Assembly: GCA_903856995.1 (NCBI GenBank)
Contig: CAIODK010000332.1
Location: 1 to 11,690, forward strand
Length of the DNA stretch: 11,690 nt
From: an uncultured Burkholderiales bacterium
Lineage (GTDB): Bacteria > Pseudomonadota > Gammaproteobacteria > Burkholderiales > Burkholderiaceae_C
Direction of reading: 5' to 3'
The position numbers and the translations under genes are program-made. Within the stretch, counting starts at the first letter, position 1. Each line of letters begins with the position of its first letter. Below the pieces are notes generated by a model. That model made no database searches and was not told where the DNA came from. It saw only the letters and a list, made by a program, of their open reading frames with translations. Below, in pieces: positions 5,592-11,690 of this stretch.

Positions 5592-8189
5592 TCAATGGCT
5601 GGCTTGTCGCAGCGTCTGCACCACAGGGCGGCGCAGCACATCGCGCAGGCCCCACCAGCCAGCGGCCAAGGCAAGCAGCGCGCCAACCACGGCGCCCAGC
5701 AAAGGCACCCACGGGCTGGCCGTCCATTCAAACTCGAAGGCAAAGCGGGCTAAACCCCAGCCCATGGCCATGGCCACACTCGTGGCCAACAAGCCTGCGA
5801 GCGCGCCTACGCCTGCCAGCTCGGCACGTTGCACACGGGCCAGCAGTTGGTTCGATGCGCCCAAGGCGCGCAGCACGGCGTATTCACGTGCACGTTCTTC
5901 GCGTGTGGCGGTGACGGCTGCAAACAACACCACCAAGCCTGCGGCCAGGGTGAACAAGAACAAAAACTCCACCGCGCTCACCACTTGGGCGAGCACGCTT
6001 TGCACTTGGTTCAAGGTGGCGCCCATGTCGACGTTGGTGATGTTGGGATAGTTGCGCGTGAGTTGGTTGTCAAAGCTCTGCCCCGTCACACGCTGGGGTG
6101 CGCGAAATGCAGCGATGTAAGTGGTGGGCACATCAAAGCCAGCATCCGTGGTCAAGCGGCTCACGGGGTACATGACGAAGAAGTTGGCGCGCATGGAGGT
6201 CCAGTCGACACGCCGCACCGAGGTGATGCGTGCTTCGCGCAACATGCCGGCGATGTCAAAGCGCAAGCTGTCGCCTAGCTTGAGGTTCAAGGTTTTTGCC
6301 ACGCCTTCTTCAATGCTCAAACCTTCAGGGTCTTCGGCTTGCCATGCGCCACCGACCACGGTGTTGTGTTCGGGCTGATCCGAGCTGAAGGACACGTTGA
6401 ACTCTCTGTCAGCCAAACGCTTGGCGCGTTCGTCGGTGTAGCTTTCGGGGGTCACCGTCTTGTCGTTCACCGCCACCAAACGACCGCGCACCATGGGGTA
6501 CCAGTCGAGCTTGTTGACCCCCGCTTCACGCAGCGTTTTCAAAAACGGTTCGGCTTGCGTGGGTTGGATGTTGATGACAAAACGATTCGGCGCATCGACA
6601 GGCGTGGCATTGCGCCAGCTGCTGATGAGGTCGGTGCGCAGCAACACCAGCAACGCCAAGGCCAACAGACCCACCGCCAACGCGCTCACCTGCACCACCG
6701 CATACATCGGGCGTGCGCTGACCTGTCGGGTGGCCAGCATCAGCCACGGCGGGGCCGCGCCCTCCACCACGCTGCGTCGCAGAACCACCACGGCCAACCA
6801 CGCCATGCCGGCAAACAACAGCACAGCAGCTGCAAAGCCGCCCACCACCATGAGGCCTAGTTCCAGGTCACGGCTGACGGCAATCAACAACACCGCAAAA
6901 CCTGTGAGCCCCAAGGCCCACACGCTGAGGGTGGTGGCTTTGAGCTCACCGACATCGCGTCGCATCACTCGCAGCGCGGGCACGCTGGCCAGTTGCAGCA
7001 CGGGTGGCAGGCCAAAGGCGAGCAACAGGGTCAGCCCCGTACCCAAGCCGTACACCACGGGCCAGACGCTGGGGGCGGGCAAATCGGTGTCGACCAAGCC
7101 TTTGAGCAAGCTCACAAACAGCAGATGCACGGCATAGCCCAGCACCAAGCCCAGCACACTGGCAAAGGTGCCCACCCACACAAATTCTGCGCTGTAGGAC
7201 AGCGCAATGTGACGTTGACTCAAACCCAACACACGCAGCATGGCGCAGTCATCCAAATGGCGCGCGGCAAATGCGCGAGCCGCCAAGGCCACGGCCACGG
7301 CACTCAGCAAGGCCGCCAGCAAGGCGACGAGATTTAAAAACTTGGCCGCACGGTCCAAGGTTTGGCGCATCTCAGGACGGCCCGCTTCGAGTGACTCCAC
7401 ACGCACGCCGCGCACGTCTGGTTTTTTGCTTTCAACCTCGGCCCACTCTGAAAAGTCTTTCACGGCAGATTCTTGGCCTACGACCGCGAAGCGCCAAGTC
7501 ACGCGACTGGCGGGTTGCACCAAGCCTGTGGCCGCCAGGTCGGCGGTGTTCACCATCACACGCGGCGCGAAGTTCATGAAGCCCGCACCGCGGTCCGGCT
7601 CTTGCACCAGCACACGGCTGATGCGCAAGCGGCTGTTGCCCAGCATGAGCGTGTCACCCACATCAAGACTCAAGGCTTCTAAACCGCCCTGCGCCACCCA
7701 AGCCTCCCCAAGGGCAGGTATGACATTGGTTTTCTGCCCTGCGGGGTTGCCCGTGTCGCTGGCCAGTTGCGCTTGTTGCAGCGAGTCGGCTACCGTCAAA
7801 TCACCACGCAAGGGATAGCCCGTCGCCACTGCTTTGAGCGCGACCAAACGGCTGTTGCTTTCTGTGCCCTCTTTGGCTTGGCCACGCGCCATGGTGGGAA
7901 AGCTCAAGGTGCTCACGCTTTGCAAACCTGCGGCGTTGGCGTGTTGCACGATATGGTCGGGTGTGACTTGATCGCTCACCACCACCGCGTCGCCCCCCAG
8001 AAGCTGTGCTGCATCGCGCTGCAAACCTGCGTTCAATCGGTCTGCCAAAAAGCTGACTGAACTAAGGGCTGCCACGCCCAAGGCAACGGCGACCACCAGC
8101 AAACGTAGCTCGCCCGCACGGGCATCCCGCCATAAGGTGCGCCAAGCCTGTGTCCACCACGACACGCCCACGTGCTTGCTACCGGTCAT
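5592..8189 (-). CDS. FtsX-domain ABC transporter permease (YbbP-like)
   Basis: 865-aa inner-membrane protein with two FtsX-type modules. Seen: a first membrane helix at about 28-48, then a large periplasmic region (about 50-280). A helix cluster follows at about 283-305, 332-358, 375-400 and 421-518, a second periplasmic region (about 522-735), and three helices near 738-760, 789-812 and 826-848. LRVLGLSQRHI and LRALGASNQLL are the cytoplasmic coupling segments that follow the first helix of each module. This layout matches the COG3127/YbbP family, mechanotransmission-type ABC permeases that act with a separate ATPase (YbbA) on lipids or envelope proteins. No ATPase gene is adjacent here. The start at 8189 overlaps the fdhD stop as ATGA, implying coupled translation; longer in-frame readings lie inside fdhD. 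Confidence 0.92.
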   Translation of the reverse strand: MTGSKHVGVSWWTQAWRTLWRDARAGELRLLVVAVALGVAALSSVSFLADRLNAGLQRDAAQLLGGDAVVVSDQVTPDHIVQHANAAGLQSVSTLSFPTMARGQAKEGTESNSRLVALKAVATGYPLRGDLTVADSLQQAQLASDTGNPAGQKTNVIPALGEAWVAQGGLEALSLDVGDTLMLGNSRLRISRVLVQEPDRGAGFMNFAPRVMVNTADLAATGLVQPASRVTWRFAVVGQESAVKDFSEWAEVESKKPDVRGVRVESLEAGRPEMRQTLDRAAKFLNLVALLAALLSAVAVALAARAFAARHLDDCAMLRVLGLSQRHIALSYSAEFVWVGTFASVLGLVLGYAVHLLFVSLLKGLVDTDLPAPSVWPVVYGLGTGLTLLLAFGLPPVLQLASVPALRVMRRDVGELKATTLSVWALGLTGFAVLLIAVSRDLELGLMVVGGFAAAVLLFAGMAWLAVVVLRRSVVEGAAPPWLMLATRQVSARPMYAVVQVSALAVGLLALALLVLLRTDLISSWRNATPVDAPNRFVINIQPTQAEPFLKTLREAGVNKLDWYPMVRGRLVAVNDKTVTPESYTDERAKRLADREFNVSFSSDQPEHNTVVGGAWQAEDPEGLSIEEGVAKTLNLKLGDSLRFDIAGMLREARITSVRRVDWTSMRANFFVMYPVSRLTTDAGFDVPTTYIAAFRAPQRVTGQSFDNQLTRNYPNITNVDMGATLNQVQSVLAQVVSAVEFLFLFTLAAGLVVLFAAVTATREERAREYAVLRALGASNQLLARVQRAELAGVGALAGLLATSVAMAMGWGLARFAFEFEWTASPWVPLLGAVVGALLALAAGWWGLRDVLRRPVVQTLRQASH

Positions 8190-9061
8190 AGGAAGGCCTG
8201 ACGATGCACACCACCCTGCGCCAACGCAGGGTCTAACACCAACCGCTCGTGGGCGGTGTAGCACAAGAAATGTTTGTTGGTGGCACGGCCAATCGTGCAA
8301 AGCTGCAATCGTTGCGCCAAGTCATAGCCCATTTGTGTGATGCCGCTGCGCGACACCACCACTGGCACACCCATCTGAGCGGATTTCATCACCATCTCGC
8401 TGGTCAAGCGTCCGGTGGTGTAGAAAATCGACGCCGCGTCGGAGGCCACGCCATGCATCCACATCCATCCTGCGATGGTGTCGATGGCGTTGTGGCGGCC
8501 CACGTCTTCCACAAACACTTGCATGGTTTCGCCTGCGAACAGCGCGCAACCATGCACCGACCCTGCCGACTTATAGGTGCTTTCTTGTAGCCGTATCCCG
8601 TTGATCACTGCGTACAAACGTGCTTGGGTGATGCGCGCATCGGGCAGAGTCAAGGTGTCAATCTCTTCCATCAAATCACCAAACACGCTGCCTTGGCCGC
8701 AGCCGGTGGTGACCACGCGCTTCTGTGTGCGCGCTTGAATGTCGGCAATACCATGGCGGGTTTTGACAGCTGCCGCTCCTGCACCATCCTCACCCGCATC
8801 CCAATCCACAGTGATTGAGTCCACCTCGTTCACGTGGTTGACCAAGCGTTGATTTCGCAAGTAACCCAGCACCAGCAGCTCAGGGTACGCACCCAAGGTC
8901 ATGAGTGTGACGATTTCTCGGTTGTCGACGTACACGGTGAGCGCACGCTCAGCAGGGATAGAGACCACCTCGCGCACGCCATGCTCGTTTAATACTTCGA
9001 TTTGGCGCGTCAACGAAGCCTTGGCTTGGGTCAGATGAGGAAGGGGGGAAGCAAGAGTCAT
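8186..9061 (-). CDS. fdhD: Formate dehydrogenase accessory sulfurtransferase FdhD
   Basis: Cytoplasmic protein that passes sulfur from a cysteine desulfurase (IscS in E. coli) to the bis-MGD molybdenum cofactor, making formate dehydrogenase active. 291 aa, normal length. Seen: PAERALTVYVDNREIVTLM (37-55), TGCGQG (119-124), EDVGRHNAID (185-194), and GRLTSEMVMKSAQMGVP (217-233), which corresponds to the E. coli segment SSRASYEMVQKSA. The C-terminal segment GRATNKHF (258-265) is also present. Odd point: the first catalytic cysteine (C121) is kept, but the position of the second cysteine of the E. coli CxxC loop is glycine (G124). It lies downstream of the formate dehydrogenase subunit genes and overlaps the permease start by four bases. 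An intrinsic terminator ends only about 14-20 bases upstream of its ATG, and no clear Shine-Dalgarno is visible. Confidence 0.96.
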   Translation of the reverse strand: MTLASPLPHLTQAKASLTRQIEVLNEHGVREVVSIPAERALTVYVDNREIVTLMTLGAYPELLVLGYLRNQRLVNHVNEVDSITVDWDAGEDGAGAAAVKTRHGIADIQARTQKRVVTTGCGQGSVFGDLMEEIDTLTLPDARITQARLYAVINGIRLQESTYKSAGSVHGCALFAGETMQVFVEDVGRHNAIDTIAGWMWMHGVASDAASIFYTTGRLTSEMVMKSAQMGVPVVVSRSGITQMGYDLAQRLQLCTIGRATNKHFLCYTAHERLVLDPALAQGGVHRQAFL

Positions 9062-9075
9062 AGGACGACAGGCTA

Positions 9076-9110
9076 CAACAAAAAAGGGCCGACACCTTGC
9101 GGCGCGGCCC
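9076..9110 (-). terminator. Intrinsic terminator between the formate dehydrogenase genes and fdhD
   Basis: On the minus strand GGGCCG (9105-9110) pairs with CGGCCC (9086-9091). An upper stem CGCC/GGTG is closed by a GCAA tetraloop, with a single bulged T. It is followed directly by TTTTTTGTTGT. This is a strong rho-independent terminator, placed 24 bases after the stop of the 116-aa protein and just before fdhD. fdhD must therefore depend on partial read-through or on a promoter I cannot identify. Confidence 0.88.
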
Positions 9111-9133
9111 GATGTACAGCGTGACTGTGTGGA

Positions 9134-9484
9134 TTACGACTTTTTAGCCGGTGCTGCTGCAGGTGCAGCGGGGGCTGCAGGTGCGGGCGCCGCTGCGGCT
9201 GCAGGTGCGGCCTCAGGCGGGGTGTAGACAAACTTACCGGGGTCCGCGCAAGGGGGTGTGGCCACAGGCTTGCCGGTTGCTTTGGCTTTGTTGGTCCTTT
9301 GCACGTGAGCCGCAACTTTGTCTTGCGACTTGCACAACAAGTAGCCATCAGCCTTGCCGGCGTGTGCTGTTTTGGCAGCGGCTTCAGCGGCTTTGGCTTT
9401 GGCTTCATCATTAGGTGCAGGCAATTTGGCAAAGGCCGTGACGCTGACCGCCGCCAAGATCCAAGCAATGAGTGTTTTGTTCAT
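9134..9484 (-). CDS. Small exported Ala/Pro-rich protein of unknown function in the formate dehydrogenase operon (116 aa)
   Basis: Not assignable to a named family. Seen: a Sec signal peptide, MNKTLIAWILAAVSVTAFA, with predicted cleavage before K20; an Ala/Lys-rich helical segment (27-45); two cysteines, C51 (YLLCKSQDKV) and C79 (TPPCADPG), that could form a disulfide in the periplasm; and a low-complexity tail of Ala and Pro (about 89-116) ending in KKS. The start has AGGAG seven bases upstream. It begins 23 bases after the gamma-subunit stop and precedes the terminator, so it belongs to the same transcript as the enzyme. It may assist or attach to the periplasmic enzyme, but that is guesswork from position. 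Confidence 0.85.
   Translation of the reverse strand: MNKTLIAWILAAVSVTAFAKLPAPNDEAKAKAAEAAAKTAHAGKADGYLLCKSQDKVAAHVQRTNKAKATGKPVATPPCADPGKFVYTPPEAAPAAAAAPAPAAPAAPAAAPAKKS
9156..9210. repeat. Imperfect GC-rich repeats encoding the Ala/Pro tail
   Basis: The 14-mer GGCTGCAGGTGCGG occurs at 9173-9186 and 9197-9210, and a near copy (GCTGCAGGTGCAG) lies at 9156-9168. Spacings of 18 and 24 bases are multiples of three, so changes in copy number would lengthen or shorten the Ala/Pro tail of the 116-aa protein without shifting its frame. Confidence 0.65.
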
Positions 9485-9507
9485 ATCGGTTCTCCTGTTC
9501 AGCGCAA

Positions 9508-10647
9508 TTAAACGTGCACTGTGTTGCCCGAGTCAGACTCGGTGCGGTGCGCGGGGATCTTGCCAGCTTTGATGTCGTCGTGCCAGAGCCCATGGTGCTC
9601 TTTGGCCCACGTCTCGTCCACATAGCCGGTTTGCATGGCGTCGTAAGCACCCTCCATGCCGATGGTGCCCATGTAGATATGACCAATGAACATCGCCATC
9701 ATCAGCATCGTGGCCACGGCATGAACCATGTGGGCCATTTGCATGGTGCTGCGCTCATACACCAGGAAGGGAAGGATTTTGTCGAGCACGAAGCCCGAAG
9801 CCACCACCACCAAACCGAGTGCGAAGACGCCTCCCCAGAACACCACTTTTTCGCCAGCGTTGAAACGATGCGACGGGGTTTCTTTGCCACCAAACATGCC
9901 CCCTGCGTGACGGATCCAGGCCCAGTCATCCTTACTTGGCCAGTTGTCTTTCAGGAAAGTGAAAAACACAACCGTTAAGGACACCGCAAACAAAGGACCG
10001 GCAAAGTTGTGCGCGTTCTTCAACACGTAGGTGATCCAGCCAAACAGCGTATCGCCAATGACGGGTTGAATGAAGAACTTGCCAAAGGCCATGAAGATGC
10101 CAGAGATGGCCAAGGTCACAAACGCAATCGCGTTGGTCCAGTGGGCCGAGCGTTCGAACGGTGTGAATCGTTCAATTTCAACACCCGTAGGCGCACCGTG
10201 CACTTTGATCGCGCCTTTGCGCCAGTAGAAAACGGCCACCGCACCCAACGCGACTAACAGCAGCGAGCCGCCATAAGGAATGATCCAGTTATTGCGAACT
10301 TGACGCCAAGCCTCGCCACCATTGGTGAGGCGTGACCCAGGGTACTGAACAAAGGGTTGAATCAACACGCCGGCTTCTGGCGCTTCTGACTTGGGCAGGC
10401 TGCTGTAGCCTTCCATGCCAGCACCCACGGCACGCCACATAGGCGCGTTGTTACCGGGTTGGACTTTGCCACGTTCACCATTGGTTTGCGTGGCGTAGCC
10501 GGGCGCATCGCTGGCGTCAGGTTTGACGTCTTGGATGTTGACGCTCTGCACGGCCGGAGCCGCAGCAGGCGCTTTGTCTTGCGCGACAGCCGACAGTGCG
10601 AACACCGTCAACGCGGCACACAACAACGATTGAAAAGAGCGTGACAT
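9508..10647 (-). CDS. Formate dehydrogenase gamma subunit (membrane cytochrome b)
   Basis: Anchors formate dehydrogenase to the inner membrane and carries electrons through two b haems to quinone. 379 aa, much longer than E. coli FdnI/FdoI because of an N-terminal exported extension. Seen: a signal-peptide-like start (1-23, ending AVAQ); a periplasmic segment with PGNNAPMWR and ETGV-like EAGVLIQP (about 60-100), typical of long gamma subunits; a membrane helix at about 122-142; and four core helices near 168-190, 214-233, 270-290 and 305-328. Likely haem-binding histidines are H169 (ERSAHW), H213 (NAHNFAG), H306/H309 (MAHMVHA) and H323 (GHIYMGT). The ATG at 10647 has GGGAG six bases upstream. 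A GTG at 10665 in frame is less likely. It follows the small lipoprotein by 14 bases. Confidence 0.95.
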   Translation of the reverse strand: MSRSFQSLLCAALTVFALSAVAQDKAPAAAPAVQSVNIQDVKPDASDAPGYATQTNGERGKVQPGNNAPMWRAVGAGMEGYSSLPKSEAPEAGVLIQPFVQYPGSRLTNGGEAWRQVRNNWIIPYGGSLLLVALGAVAVFYWRKGAIKVHGAPTGVEIERFTPFERSAHWTNAIAFVTLAISGIFMAFGKFFIQPVIGDTLFGWITYVLKNAHNFAGPLFAVSLTVVFFTFLKDNWPSKDDWAWIRHAGGMFGGKETPSHRFNAGEKVVFWGGVFALGLVVVASGFVLDKILPFLVYERSTMQMAHMVHAVATMLMMAMFIGHIYMGTIGMEGAYDAMQTGYVDETWAKEHHGLWHDDIKAGKIPAHRTESDSGNTVHV

Positions 10648-10661
10648 GGTGGACTCCCTGT

Positions 10662-10883
10662 TCACGGTGCGCGTGTGTTGTCGTTCTGGCCGTATTGGGC
10701 GCGTGCACGCAAGTGCTGCTCCCAGCTATTTTTATCGCCGGCGGTCCACCCAGACGCTACAAAGCTATTGGTGGCACCGCTGTAAGAGGTGGCATCGTTT
10801 TTGGTACCGAGGGTTTGGGCCTTTTCACCGCAAGCGGTGAGCGCGACCATGCTCAGCAAGATGAGGGGAATGCACTTGATCAT
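10662..10883 (-). CDS. Small lipoprotein within the formate dehydrogenase operon (73 aa)
   Basis: Unnamed. Seen: a lipoprotein signal peptide (MIKCIPLILLSMVALTAC) with lipobox LTAC and lipidated C18, leaving a mature peptide of only 56 residues. The mature part has a Ser/Thr/Asn-rich linker, then SGWTAGDKNSWEQHLRARAQYGQND (44-68), a Trp/Arg-containing stretch that looks like a short amphipathic helix and is probably the conserved core. The start overlaps the beta-subunit stop as ATGA, with AAGGAG eight bases upstream inside the end of the beta gene. The stop lies 14 bases before the gamma-subunit start. This tight packing between two structural subunit genes suggests a partner or assembly factor of the membrane-bound complex. 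I infer that from position only. Confidence 0.85.
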   Translation of the reverse strand: MIKCIPLILLSMVALTACGEKAQTLGTKNDATSYSGATNSFVASGWTAGDKNSWEQHLRARAQYGQNDNTRAP

Positions 10884-11509
10884 TTCTTCACTCCTTCAAC
10901 TTTGGCAGGCGCTTGACCCGCTTGCTTGGAGCCGTATGCCGTGCCCCATCCCCACACTTCAGCACCCTTGTTGCGCTTGACCACGCGGCTGCGGAAGATG
11001 TCGGCCACCACATCGCCATCGCCGGCGAGCAAGGCTTTGGTCGAGCACATTTCGGCACAGGCGGGCAGCTTGCCCTCGGCCAGGCGGTTGCGGCCATATT
11101 TTTCAAACTCGGCTTGGCTGCCATTGGCTTCAGGGCCGCCTGCGCAGAAGGTGCATTTGTCCATCTTGCCGCGAACACCGAAAGTGCCAGCACTTGGGAA
11201 CTGAGGGGCGCCGAACGGGCATGCGTAGGAGCAGTAGCCGCAACCGATGCAGACGTCTTTGTCGTGCAAGACCACACCTTCTTCGGTGCGATAGAAACAG
11301 TTGACGGGGCACACTGCCATGCAAGGTGCATCGGAGCAGTGCATGCACGCCACAGAGATGGATCTCTCGCCGGGCACACCGTCGTTCAATGTGACCACGC
11401 GGCGGCGATTGACGCCCCAAGGCACTTCGTGTTCATTTTTACAAGCCGTGACACACCCGTTGCATTCAATGCAGCGCTCTGCATCACAGATAAATTTCAT
11501 TCTTGCCAT
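10880..11509 (-). CDS. fdh3B: Formate dehydrogenase beta subunit, four [4Fe-4S] clusters (FDH3 type)
   Basis: Electron-transfer subunit linking the catalytic alpha subunit to cytochrome b. 209 aa. Seen: sixteen cysteines in the four-cluster pattern: C13/16/19/23 (CIECNGCVTAC), C55/58/63/67 (CMHCSDAPCMAVC), C87/90/93/97 (CIGCGYCSYAC) and C119/122 with C151/155. There are two extra cysteines, C8 and C71. Compared with E. coli FdnH/FdoH (about 300 aa), the C-terminal transmembrane anchor and adjacent region are absent, so it must bind the membrane through gamma. The start at 11509 has AGGAG six bases upstream; Met4 is a weaker alternative. It begins 27 bases after the alpha stop, and its own stop overlaps the small lipoprotein start. 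The family assignment is firm; the FDH3 label rests on length and operon layout. Confidence 0.95.
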   Translation of the reverse strand: MARMKFICDAERCIECNGCVTACKNEHEVPWGVNRRRVVTLNDGVPGERSISVACMHCSDAPCMAVCPVNCFYRTEEGVVLHDKDVCIGCGYCSYACPFGAPQFPSAGTFGVRGKMDKCTFCAGGPEANGSQAEFEKYGRNRLAEGKLPACAEMCSTKALLAGDGDVVADIFRSRVVKRNKGAEVWGWGTAYGSKQAGQAPAKVEGVKK

Positions 11510-11536
11510 GTTTTACTCCTGTGTGTGTGGAAAGCT

Positions 11537-11690
11537 TTAAGCCTTCTCCACATCGCAAACGGTTGTTTTTGTTTCTTGCATCATGGTGACGCTGTCGTAG
11601 CCATACGTGGTGGCTGTGTTAACAGCTTCACCGCGCACGATTGGCGCTGCCCCATTGGGGTAATGCGCCAGCATGTCGGCACCTTGCCAA
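11537..11690 (-). CDS. Formate dehydrogenase alpha subunit, partial (C-terminal 50 aa)
   Basis: Only the last 50 residues lie in the window; the gene continues past the right edge. The frame reads WQGADMLAHYPNG, then PIVRGEAVNTATTYGYDSV, and ends in CDVEKA before a TAA at 11537-11539. This kind of ending, together with the beta subunit 27 bases downstream, fits the molybdopterin-containing catalytic subunit that oxidises formate to carbon dioxide. The active-site residue (Cys or Sec), the N-terminal iron-sulfur site and any Tat signal are outside the window and cannot be checked. The operon promoter is also out of view. Confidence 0.85.
   Translation of the reverse strand, partial: WQGADMLAHYPNGAAPIVRGEAVNTATTYGYDSVTMMQETKTTVCDVEKA

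Noticed and set aside
6460..7137. Plus-strand reading frames of about 170-225 codons opposite the permease
   Set aside because: Low-complexity Ala/Arg/Thr/Pro composition and several overlapping frames at once are typical of antisense shadows of a G+C-rich membrane-protein gene.
1..11690. Search for CRISPR repeats, insertion-sequence ends, phage or defence genes
   Set aside because: No regularly spaced repeats, transposase-like proteins or terminal inverted repeats were seen. Gene content is core metabolism and respiration.

Overview
The window looks like a chromosomal segment of a betaproteobacterium, most likely order Burkholderiales, family Comamonadaceae (Limnohabitans/Rhodoferax-like). 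This is inferred from protein style, moderately high G+C and gene order, not from a database search. Coding density is very high and no stretch of 300 bases lacks a gene. There is no CRISPR array, insertion sequence, phage gene or attachment site. Almost everything is a recognisable housekeeping or respiratory gene.

Left part (1-3780, all minus strand). Transcription runs fkpB -> ispH -> serS -> a 160-aa lipoprotein -> tRNA-Ser(CGA) -> an intrinsic terminator (about 400-430). It likely starts at a promoter just upstream of fkpB. Beyond the terminator, a CLC-family anion transporter begins at 366 and runs off the left edge. It carries GNN where chloride-type CLCs carry GSGIP, which points to the fluoride/proton branch of the family.

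Middle (3833-5160, plus strand). radC and a Smr-domain protein (SmrB-like) form a two-gene unit. It is transcribed away from fkpB and coupled by a GTGA stop/start overlap.

Right part (5173-11690, all minus strand). This is a membrane-bound formate dehydrogenase locus. In transcription order: the catalytic alpha subunit (C-terminal 50 residues only), the four-cluster iron-sulfur beta subunit, a 73-aa lipoprotein, the cytochrome b gamma subunit, and a 116-aa exported Ala/Pro-rich protein. A strong GNRA-loop terminator follows. Then come fdhD (sulfur transfer to the molybdenum cofactor of formate dehydrogenase), a YbbP-type FtsX-domain permease overlapping fdhD by 4 bases, and a group II truncated haemoglobin. 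Formate would be oxidised by alpha, electrons passed through beta to the b haems of gamma and then to quinone, with FdhD needed to activate alpha.

I did not find a wholly new system. The points most worth a second look are: two small uncharacterised exported proteins built into the formate dehydrogenase operon; an FdhD that keeps the first but not the second cysteine of its CxxC motif; a terminator placed just before fdhD; a YbbP-like permease with no ATPase gene beside it; a serS-lipoprotein-tRNA-Ser cluster; and the CLC with fluoride-type signature residues.
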